Positions 10,622-22,600 of a stretch of DNA of 64,000 nucleotides are shown here, piece by piece (positions within the stretch are counted from its first letter, which is position 1; each line of letters starts with the position of its first letter). A program made the translations under genes and the position numbers. This DNA is from Tubulanus polymorphus (lineage: Eukaryota; Nemertea; Palaeonemertea; Tubulaniformes; Tubulanidae). The notes under the pieces are model-generated. The model was given only the letters and a program-made list of their open reading frames with translations. It was not told the DNA's origin and made no database searches. The stretch is from NCBI RefSeq assembly GCF_964204645.1, contig NC_134033.1:10326231-10390230 (forward strand), read 5' to 3'.

Positions 10622-13600
10622 TCAGCGGCGTAAATTAGCAATATCATCTTTTTCGATACACGATTTACCTCTGAAGCAAAGACAAAATAAAGTTTTATCT
10701 CAGAAATAGTTTTATCTTAGAACACGGTTTAATCCCTGTCACCTCCCTCCCTCGAGTCCTGTTTAACACTTACTCATCATTACGATTTATACGATAGAAA
10801 TAATCGACGTAATCAGATGAACCCAACAATTCCACGAAATCCTCATCGTGAGTGATGACGACTAATTGAAACATCGTTCCCTGATCAAATCGCATCTTAA
10901 TTATCCTGAAAAATAAACGTATTCAATAGATTATCACAATTAAAGCAGCAATGAATTCCAGTACAGCCGGCCGAGTGTGATCCTATTAACTCAACGGGTG
11001 ATTTTGAAGTCGGTGATGGGTGTTAGTGTTTGCGTTAGTGATAATATCTACCCCTTGACAACGGGTGTTGCGTTAACACTAACACTGATGTTCCTTTTAA
11101 CGCCGTTAAAAGCAAGGTATGACAAAAAATGTCCACTCGTCTTTGTGAGGATAGAAAGGAGGGGCACCTTGTAATCCATTCACGACCCTGTGGTTGTGAA
11201 ACTCAACAGATATCTGTGTTGCCATTGAGGTTCTAAAAATCTTAAGTGTTTCTCTGGTCACTGCGCGCTGCAGCTCAACGAACAAGATTTGGCCCTATTA
11301 GATTCAGAATACCAGCAACAACTTCTTGAATAGGAACAAACATCATTTTGATTCACCTTGCAAAATTATAGAAGAAAATGGCCGTTGACATTGTGTATCT
11401 TCTCGTCTCAACACTGCCTTGACATTAAGGCCGGTGTTAGTGTAACACTAACGCTACTTAGAACACTAACACCGTAGATCACAGTAAAATTTTTTGTTAA
11501 CACCAACACCGGGTGGGTAGTTGATTTCTGATGTTAACTCGGTGGTTAATGTTAAGTTAGTGTTAATACCCAGTGTTAACAACTACTGTACTTTAAATTC
11601 ATGCAACATATATCCGAGTGATTGACCACATAACATACCACAACCACTCTCAAGTCAGGCGGATTTAGTCCTATAAGATCAGCCCAGAGCGGAATCCACA
11701 GTAGAGGTTGACTGGGAGAGTAAGGAGGGAGGTGTAAAGGGAGGTCGACTGTGAGAGTAAGGAGGGAGGTGTAAAGGGAGGTCGACTGTGAGAGTAAGGA
11801 GGGAGGTGTAAAGGGGGGTTGACTTGGAGAGTAAGGAGAGAGGTGTAAAGGGAGGTTGACTTACTCAACTAAAGCTGCAGCTAAACTCTCGATATTTTCC
11901 CTGTCCAGATTTGTAGTCGGTTCGTCTAATGCTAGAATAGCACAGTTAATACAAAATGTTTCAGCCAAAGCCATTCTGATTATCAGAGATGCCAAAACCT
12001 GAAAATAAACAAATAAATAACCAATCTAGAACAACTTCTAGTCCTGCACCCCTCTACTCTGAAGAACAGATCAACGCATACCTTCTGTCCAGCACTGCAG
12101 CGCCCCCTCATATCAATCGCTTTATCACCTTTCACCATGACAACTCGGTACGAATATGTTTTACGTGTTTTCATTTGACCCGATTCATCGCCGTCCGAGC
12201 GTATTTCAATCGTTTCTATATCTACAAAACACAATGGCGCCATCTATTAGCGTTTCGAATGAACCGTGCTATGACTAGCAGATGGACGATATGCGAAACT
12301 AACCGTTTCCTTTGTAAGTACTGCGCCACAGATCACGAATAATTTTATTGATTTCATCCATTTTCAAGTTGTGATATTTCATGATCGATTGATCCAATGC
12401 GAAGTAATATTTCTCCAAATCGTGTTTCGCTAAATCGGTCGTCTGAAAAAATACAGCAATGCTGAACACCTCAGTAATGACAGGGAGTTAGAGCGGGGAG
12501 TAGGGGGAGTGAGAGAGGGGTTATTCTCGATGATATACCTCTAAGTTTAGATAGAGAGGGGAGTGAGATGGAGGGAGTGAGATGGAGGGGAGAGGGAGAT
12601 TAGGGAGTTAGAATATGGAGTAGGGGGAGTGAGGGGGGTTTTTCTCAACGATATTATCAGTCAGTTTACCGCCAGGGGAAGGGTGAGTAGGGAGAGAGTG
12701 AGAAGAGAGGGAGGGGAGTGAGAAGAAGGGGAGTGAGAGGAAGTGAGAGTAGGAAGGAGGGATTGACAGTAGGAAGGGAGAGAGGGGTGTGATTACCTTC
12801 TCTTCTATGATTTTTTCTATGTTTACTGTCAGGGACAGGGAGTGAGAATAGGGAGAGGGCAGTAAAAGAAGTAAGGGGTGAGAATAGGGAGGGGAGTAGG
12901 AGAGGGGGAGTGAAAGGGAGAGGGATGTGATTACCTTCTGCTCAATGATTTTATCTCTCAGTTTACTGTCAGCGTGTTTCAATTCATCTGATTCTAACTC
13001 CCTGCGTTTATCTCTGATCTGATCGACGTAACCCGACAGACGGCCGCTGATTGTGTTTTTCTACGAAAATAATTCAAACATTTTAAACGACCAGTTTACT
13101 ACGTTAATTCTCGTCCGTATTAAAGTTCTTCACTACGATTACCTCTCGTTTATACTCTTCGATTCGTTTCTCTAAATCTCTTTGTTGTCGACTCAAATTC
13201 GCCGTATCGAAATCGCCGCGTTTTTCTTCCAATGATTTGATTTCGTTCCTCAGTTTCTCGATTTCTTGTTCTTTCTGGCGCAAACTCAAATTATCCGATA
13301 AATTCCTCTGAAGCATCTGCAATGATAACACGACACCAGTTAGGGGTCGTGCATAAAGTACGTACGCTCGACTTTGGAGCATTTCTACCCCCCCTCCCGC
13401 ACGCTCGCTGTACGTTTTTTCATAACCCCCCATCAGAGCTCGGACGACGATGTACATATCGACGAAGTGAAAGACAGAGAGTGGGGAATTCCCAGGGGAT
13501 CCAACAAATGAAGGGGATATTTGTAAAATCACGTTGTGTTTCGTGCACAAACTACGCACTATATACATTAACCCTCCCCCTTAGAATAGTATGTACGCTT

Positions 13601-16600
13601 TGAGCTTGCCCTTCCACTCCACCTGTACGCTTTTGTGCGGATTTCTAAACCTCCCCTTCCCCCTTAGGTACGTACGTAGTATACGGCCCCTTAACGCAAG
13701 ACCGCCCTGAAGCGCTGCCTAGTGTTTAATCGTGAACTTACTCGTTGATTGGCGATCTCCTGTTTGATTATTTCCGTGTCCCCGGTTATTTTCGATTCTT
13801 CCTCTTTCTTCGTCTGAATGTCGTCGTTTAATTCTCGTATCTTATTTTCACATTTCTTCATTTCGACATCTCGACGTTTGTTCCTATAACTACAATCGGT
13901 CGTTCGTACATTATTACGTGCAATGATCGACGTCGACCTATGAATGTAAGTATCGCTTACCTATCGATCGATGATTGTATAGAATTGACGCCGTTTTCGT
14001 CATCTTTCAACTCAGCAATCTGAAAATATCCAATAACAATGATTCAGATCCCAGGTTTAGTGCTAACACAGTTAAGTTATAACCCGGGTTACCTCAGTTA
14101 GTGTAAACCCGTCTGCACCGCGTTAGGCGCATGATCGTTACCTTGGCAGATGATTCTGCGAGTTGATCGTTTTTATCTTCTATTATTTGACGTTTTTTCT
14201 GTTTCAAACGATTCATTTCTTCTTCTAAAGGTTGAATTCGATTTCTAGCGTTCTATAAAACAACAATATAACCAGGTCAGAGACACAGAGAGAGAGGGAG
14301 GAGGGAGGAATGAAGAAAGGGAGGGAGTAAGGGAGGAAGAGAGGGAAGGAGTGAGGAAGAGGGGAGGAAGAGAAGGAAGGAGTGAGAGGGCCGAGGAAGA
14401 TAGGGAGGGAGTGAGGAAGGGAAGGAGTGAGGGAGGAAGAGAGGTAAGGAGTGAGGAAGAGGGGAGGAAGAGAAGGAAGGAGTGAGGGAGAGGGCCGAGG
14501 AAGACAGGGAGGGAGTGAGTGAGGAGAGGGAAGGAGTGAGTGAGGTAGGAAGAGAGGGAAGGAGTGAGTGAGGTAGGAAGAGAGGGAAGGAGTGAGGGAA
14601 GGAGTGAGGGAGAGGGCCGAGGAAGATAGGGAGGGAGTGAGGAAGGGAAGGAGTGAGGGAGGAAGAGAGGTAAGGAGTGAGGGGAGAGGGAGGAAGATAG
14701 TGAGGGAAAGAAGATAGTGAGGGAAGGAAGGAGTGAGGGACAGAGAGAGGGAAGGGATAGGGAGGGAGAAGGAAATGAGAGAGGGAATGAATGAGGGAGT
14801 AGGGAGTGAGGGAGGAAGAGAGGGAAGGAGTGAGGGCTGTGAGATACCTGAGAATCTTTATGCAGTTGATCTATAGTCACATTCAGCTCTTGTTGCCTCT
14901 CTTGCAATTTCACTTGATCTTGAAGGTTTTTCTGTATAATCAGTCGATCGTGTTTTAACCTGTTGACCTGTCCACCGAGTTTATTCAGGATGTCTTTATG
15001 TCGACTGATTTTATCACGTTTCACGTCGTATTGTCGATTTACGCCATCGCTGAAGAACACAACATGACACGATCATAAGTTACAGTTAAACTTGAGCTTA
15101 AGTCATCATTTGTCACATTACTTTATAAATCGTCTCTTAAAGTGTTATTTTACCTGTCATTTTGAGCGCGATCTTTCTCTGAATTTACGTCATCAATAGA
15201 ACGGTCGCAACCTGAAAATGATTCACGCAAATTTTACAAATTTTAATAGTTTTAGCTTAGAACGTCCACCTCCGATCTATGCAGCAGCAGGGTTAAAAGC
15301 ATCAATTAAGCTAATTAAAGTTGATAGTAATACAACGATGTAATTAATGAGTGTAATTACCGACGTCTCCTAATCGCGTTTTATACTGTTCGATAATGCG
15401 ATCTTTCTGAGCGATGTCTCTCAATAAACTCGGTAATTGTTGTACATCGGGTTGAATCATTTTCGCTTCGTCTAAATCTAACTGGCGAGCTTCGATTACT
15501 GCCTGACACTGAAATCATTCGATACCGTGCGTACAAACATTAGGCCAGGGGTAGGGATTCGAACCCGATGACATCACTAGACTCAGTCTGGGCACAAAAC
15601 CGTGCCAGGTGCACAGGTTTGTTGCGCGAAAACTTGCAGCCAATCAGATTGCTCAATGGCAAATTCCATGGATAAACTATAAATGGAAACACCCGGGCTA
15701 AAACAAAACCAGATTTCTGATTGGCTAATAATGACATCATCTAAGCTGCGTATGTGGCTGCTCACTCAGTCTCAGTAGCGTGGCAGGGCTCGAATCCCTG
15801 CCGGGGAAGAATGTAGGGGTAGGGGAGTACTGGGGGAGGCTGAGCCTCCCGGAGACTGAGCTAGAGCTTCCTCTCTCTGTCTTCTGTTCTACTCACATCT
15901 TCAATTTCTTCAGTATATTTCGAGATATTCGCTGATAATTCATTCAGTTGATCTTGTAATTTTCGCAATTCATTGTCAGCAATTTGTTTCAGCTAAAATT
16001 AGAATAATCAGCAAAGTAACAAAACAGTAACTAAACGCAATAACGGCAGTTTTTACTCCGTGCGAGAAGAAAAATACATAAGAGCGAGTCTTCCACCAAA
16101 GCAGTAGCCGTTCTTCGGAGAAAATAAGGGTAGTTGGGTTTTGATACTAACCCGGTCCTGCTTGGGTTTTAATTGTAACATCATAGTGTTCTGGTTCTGC
16201 AGTCTCTCTAGTTTAGTCTCCGCCTGTTTCATCCTGGATGGAACCAGCTTCAATTTGTTTTGAAGCTACGACGAAACAATTCGAAGAAATTTCTCGTTAA
16301 CAAATTACGATTTCAAATGAGGTTTAGACTAGTGTGTGTACTGACCGTTTCGATGAGTTGTTGAGATTCCTCCGGTTCGTCGAAATCTCGTTTACACAGG
16401 GGGCAGCACGGGTTAGGCTGTTGTAATTCGGTCATGTACTTCTTGAAGAAATGCGAAGCTCCGATCAGAGATCCGCGTTCGCTGAAATGGAATCAATATG
16501 GCTGTTACAGGGGCAGATTTAGGGGGGTGGTCTCGGGGGTCTGGACCCTGACTTCCTGCTGAGGTGGCCCTTTTCATTAAGACAGAGATCGTTAAAACCT

Positions 16601-19600
16601 ATAAATTTGACGCTCAACCTCTCAGAAATTGCATCACATACCTAGGATAATAATCATAATAATAAATTTATTTCCACAATAAAATTACAACATGTCATAA
16701 AGAGATATACAAATATGAAATGTTTTAATATAATGTGGAGGAGATTAGATGAAGCCAATGAAGGCTTATAAAATCTCTAATCCCCTAGCATACACCGATT
16801 CACTCAACTCATACACACATGCAGTCATACACCTTCACCCAACATGCACCCACACACGTAGTCACTCAGGCGGTCAATCACACTATCTTTCATTCACTCT
16901 TACAATCTGGTAATAGATGACAGATACAGACAGATTAATTACAAATTCATTAGATACAATTTAAGTTTTCTTTTGAAAGTATCTATACACGACAGTTGTT
17001 TTAAACTTTTTGGCAAATTATTCCAGACAACAGGACCAGAAATTTTTACTGTGAATTGTGTTTTGTTAGTCCGAAATCTGGCAACACGAAAAGAATTCAT
17101 ATTTCTGGTTGAATACGAGTGTATATCAACATTCTTTTTGAAATACCGATTAAAGGAATTTGGCAATTTTGAATTATTGAATTTGAACATAAATAGACTT
17201 AATTGAAATTTTGTAATATGTCTAAATTTTAGGATATTCAATTTCTTGAAGATAGGTTCAGTGTGTTCTAGGAAATGAGACATATTAACTATTCTTACTG
17301 CTCTTTTTTGTAGTAAAATTAGTGGATTAAGCTTGTTTGCATAATTACTTCCCCAGATTAAATTACAATATTGTAAATGAGGATAAACAAAACTATAATA
17401 GAGGGTAATAAGGATATTTGATGGGAAATGCTTTTTTAATCTCGTTAAAATTCCAATGGAGGGTGACACTTTACTGCAGACATATTTGATATGGACATCC
17501 CAATTTAATTTGTCATCTATAAAAAGACCAAGAAAATTCGTACTATGTACACGTTTGATTAATTCTCCATTTAACCAAATGGAAGAATTAAAGTGATCTA
17601 CACGACCAAAAATCATAAAGTGGCATTTCGCAATATTTATTGAAAGTTTGTTTACTTGATACCAGATGCCAAGTTTCGCCAGTTCAGAATTTACTATGGA
17701 AACCAATTCTTTGATATTAGAGTTACTATAAAAACAATTCGTGTCATCGGCAAAGAGGATATAATGGAGTAATTTGGACGTATTAACGCAATCGTTAACG
17801 TATAATAAAAAGAGCAAAGGGCCTAGAATAGAACCCTGGGGTACACCAATTGATATATTTAATGGAGACGATAAGGTATTGTTGAAACTTAAAACTTGAC
17901 TCCTGTCAGTCAGGTAGCTTTTAAACCAATCATGAGGAACACCTCGGATTCCGTAATAATCAAGCTTCATTAACAAAATGTCATGGTTAACGGTGTCGAA
18001 TGCCTTAGACAGGTCCAAGAATAATCCAATAGTAATATTCTTATTTTCCAAGGCTTCAGAAAGATTATCAACAACCTTGGTTAATGCCAAATCTGTTGAA
18101 TGTTTTGAACGAAAGCCAAACTGGTCGGGGATTACAATATCCTGTTTGTTACAAAAGGAAACCAATCTGTTGTAAACTAGTTTTTCCAGAATTTTTGAGA
18201 AGCTAGGAAGCAAAGATATGGGTCGATAATTATTTAAAGAATTAGGGGCTCCGGATTTAAACAAAGGACAAACTTTCGCAATTTTGAGTTCATTGGGAAC
18301 TATTCCAGTCTGAAGACTACGGTTAAAGATATGGGATAAAGGGAACTTAATGATGTCAATCACCTGTTTTATAACAAAAATACTCAAACCATCGACACCG
18401 GCACTCTTCTTTAAGGGGAAACCCGAGACCACATCACTTATTTCATGAGGTGAAGTCGGAAAGAGAAATAGACTTTCATTGACACGTTTATTCATATATT
18501 GATGAAAGGATTGCCCTGTATCAGGGATTTGAGTAGCAAGCCTTTCACCAATATTTGCAAAAAAATTGTTAAACTCGATGGCGATGTTTATATTACCAGA
18601 AATAACACGTTGATCAGAAGTAAAAGAATTAGGCATTTTAGAATAAATGTTTCTACCTAAAACTGTGTTCAACAGTTTCCACTTTTCTTTCATATCATTT
18701 CCAGCAGCGAGCAATTTTTCAGAATAATAATTAGATTCGGCTTTGTTAATAAGCTTTGAAATGAGATTTTTGTACGAGTTGTATTTTGATTTTATTTTTT
18801 CTGAACGTGTTCTAATAAATTTCCTATAAAGGTTGTTTTTTGTTTTAATTGCTGCGATAATACCAGGAGTTATCCATGGTTTATGGAATGAGGGATTAAT
18901 ATGATTAACTGGTACCAGAGGGAAAACTTGATTGAAAACTAAAGAAACTTTTTCAATGAAAGTAGTGTAAGCAACTGAGGGATTATCAGATGAATACACT
19001 TCACTCCAGTTAATATTCATAAGTAATCTGTTGAAATTAGAAATATTGCGCTGCGAGAAAATTCTAGTTTTAAAAGGTTGTCTGTCAGACAGAGGCTGAT
19101 CACCACTGCAGATAGTAAATATTGGGTAATGATCCGAAAGGTCGGTCATAAAAATCCCAGATTTGTGAACATGTCGCAAATCGTTACAAAAAATATTGTC
19201 AATTAAGGATGTCGAGTCACAAGTTACTCGAGTTGGCTTGTCAATCAAAGGTGAAAAAGAATGAGAAAATAAAGATTCGAGAAATATTTCAGTATCTTTG
19301 TGCGTATCATATTTCATGAGATCTATATTAAAGTCCCCCACCAGGTAGCAAAGTTTGTTCTCGCGAGTAATTTCTGCCGTTAAAACTTCAAATTCATCTT
19401 GAAAAGTTGGTAATTTTCCTCCTGGAGGTCTATATATTACTCCAATAATAATATTGGATTTTTTATCTAAAACAATTTCGATGAATAAAGATTCGAAAGT
19501 ATGATTCCTAGTTGATAAGTCTGTCCGTACTTTGAAATTGAAATTTTCCTTTAGGAAGAGAGCTACGCCGCCACCAAGTTGACCATTGGCGCGGGATTTA

Positions 19601-22600
19601 AAAATACTCGTGTAACCGTTAATTCTATACAAATTGGAGTTAGAATTATTTGAATTAGTCCAAGTCTCGGTCAAACCAATGACCGAAAATTGACCATTAC
19701 AACAATTCAAAAAATCAGTTAAACTGTCAAAATTTTTGTTGACACTTCTGATGTTATGAGATATGATGGATAGACTTCCCCGTTCAAGAGGAGAATCCTC
19801 GTCAACATTAAAGTACAAACAACTGTTGTTTGTACAAGGTATATCAGTTACTGAGCTTTTCATACAAACAACAAGTCATGGTGTTTGACTAATATTCAAC
19901 GTATTGTTTTTTCCTGGTTTTTTCTATTGAAGGTGGTGTTCCGGATAGTGATCTCTCCTTTCGTTTTGCCGAGGTCGGTGTGCAGAAAGCATCACTAGTG
20001 ACGCCATCTATTGCCTCGCAAAAGTGTTTAAGCAATGCAAGCTTGCCGGTTTCACTGAGGTGAATACCACTTTTATCGGTCGGCAAATAAAAGTGGTCCA
20101 AAGCTTTACCAGACTGTTTAAGTTTCAATATAGTGTCATTATCAATAAACATGATATTCTGTTCCGCGCATAGTTTCCCGATATGGTTGTTAACTGCTAT
20201 TGCAAGGCTGTTGTACTCTTTTACGTTGTTGGAGTTACCTTTTCTTGGAATGATACTAGAGAAGTGAATCTGGGCTTCATTGAAATGTTCCGTCGTTTTA
20301 GGATGGATTATTTCTTCAAAAATACCTAACCCTAGATGGAAGGACCTCACACGCGGGCTTTCACATGGCTGCTTTTCATCCGAGACCCCACCCGTCCTAT
20401 TTTCCAAGATCCGCCCTTGTGCTATAGACATCTAGCACATATCACCGATAACAGCGCTAATAAATGGTTAATTAGATATTAAATATGGCTACTATGGCAG
20501 TCGGAACTTACTCTTGTGATTGATTAATTTCAGTTTGAACTCGTTCTAGTTTATTGTCAACGTTTTGACTTCCACAGGCCGTTTCTAATTCACGTCTCAC
20601 TAGCTGCTGTTCACTTTCTAACTTCTCAACTTGTTCCCTGAAAGTATTGAAGTCTTGAAAGTTATAAAAGCATCTGAAGAAAGTTGCAGATTCATGTCTC
20701 CTGCGAATCCAGCTGTAACACTGCCAAGAGGGTCGTTGGGTATTGAGGCCTCTATTCTATCAATTACAACAATCTGGTTCTCAAAGAACCTTTAAATCCA
20801 GGCTCAGGAATATTGCTGCCCTGTACCTTCTCATAGTCTGTTGGGCGAGGGCAGCCGATAGTTTCTTGTTTAATTCGTCTTGTTTATGTTTCTCACGATT
20901 GCGATCGGATTCAAGTCGTCTAAAAACACAAAACGAAAATCAAATTGATTTCAAATATGAAATATGAATAGAATTTAGAAGCGAAGGTTTTAAAACTGAC
21001 TTGATCAATTCATCTAATTTCTCGTGTATTTTTGACTTGTCGATGTTTCCCAGTAAATTCTGAATGGCGTCTTTGTGATTCCTCAAACTGCGATAAAAAA
21101 ATTACTAAACGTTAGTGAAATCCACGGGCCCCAACTCCCCGATCCCCTGCCCCAGGGGTGGACAGAACTCTTACATAGTTGTCACTTTCTTTTCGACTTC
21201 TTGTTTCTGAGTTTGTCTTGATTCTAACTCTGACCGCTGCTGAGCAACTTTATTCATTTCTCTCAAATCATTACTGAAAACAAAAACATCGAAAAAACCT
21301 TTATCTCACCGATCGAATTAAAATGATTTTATTTTCACTACATTTCCTGCTGCTGCCGCTTACTCGAGTTGTTTAATTTTGTCGGACAATAATTTTCGTT
21401 GTTCGGCTAGTTGTTTAACTTCGGTTTCTAACGCGGGTAAATCAACGGAATTCTCTTCCTTCGCTAAATCTTCTTCCTGAATGCAGAGAATTTAAACCCG
21501 GTGATAAAATCACTGATTGTGAGGAAAATCACCGATTGCGCGTATAAGAGCAAAATGAGAATGAAAACTCACAGTTTTACTGAGTTCATCATCAATCTCC
21601 TGAAGCCGTGCTGTCGATTGCGAGGCTTGTTGTATTTGACGTTTGATATCTCGAATTTCATCTTGATTTATTCTCTAAAATGAAAATTCATCAAAACCCT
21701 CCTGAGCTTCTTATAAATCATTGTTCTTCTTGTCCCCTCAATGTTCTCTCTAGAGCCATACGTAACAGGAGCTCCATCCTCTGACTCCCCCACCCCTCAC
21801 CCCTTGACTCATGCTCTCTCCTCCCCACCCCTCCACTGTATATACTCACCCCGACTATAGCTCCCTCCTCCCTTCTCCCCTCACCCCGATATATACTCAC
21901 TATGTTTTTATTATTCATACATTCCGTTTGTTCGTGTTTCACTTTTTCGTCTCTAATTTCATCTATTTTCAGTTGAATGTCCGATTCCCGAGAATCGAAC
22001 GAATTCTTTAGATCGTCGCGTTCTGAATTCAACGACTGCTGTTTACGACGCAGTTTATCGACAAAACTGGTGATGTCATCATCGGTGACATCATCAAAGC
22101 CTGTGTGCACAACAAAAGTCAATTGGTTATCAATGAAAAAGATGGCTCCCTCCATTATTCCCCTTATGACATCATCATATTGCCTCCAAACATTGTCTCC
22201 ATAAAACAGCTGAGGTCTGAGGTATGTATTCAAACAGCCATCATATCGAACCAGTCCATAATAAATGACTAGAATTTGTATTGGAATGAAATACTCAAGA
22301 TCTGATGACATCACTTTTTTGTGTATTCCATTTTAATACCCCTGCCTAGCCTTACACAGTGGCAATGTCTCTAAGAGATTCTGACATGTGTTCTCAAAAG
22401 GAATATTTGATGATGTCATAGAGTGATTAAAGGATTGAGGGGTGATTAATGGATTAAGGGGGTTAGGTGTTACCGATGAATGAGTGTTTCTCCGCTAACT
22501 GCTGAACTCGCTGATTCCTCTTGTTTACATTCTCTTCGTGTTGCTATAGAAACAAAACAATGAAACCGCCTTTCGTGAATTGACGCCATATTTCATCCAA

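Larger units (their letters stand above)
16640..20450 (-). mobile_element. CR1/L2-like LINE inserted in RAD50 intron 19
   Basis: A 3.8-kb non-LTR element in the same orientation as RAD50, between exons 19 and 20. It has a 5'-truncated ORF1 with esterase-like residues, an intact ORF2, a short 3' UTR and a 3' tail of ATT-type microsatellite (TTATTATTATGATTATTAT at 16643-16665 on minus), as expected for CR1/L2 clades rather than a poly(A) tail. No clear target duplication was found. The full-length ORF2 implies a recent insertion. Confidence 0.85.

Noticed and set aside
14280-14860. Leu/Pro/Ser-rich extension of RAD50 exon 25
   Set aside because: Purine repeat read past the donor at 14847; the splice is well supported by the RAD50 alignment.
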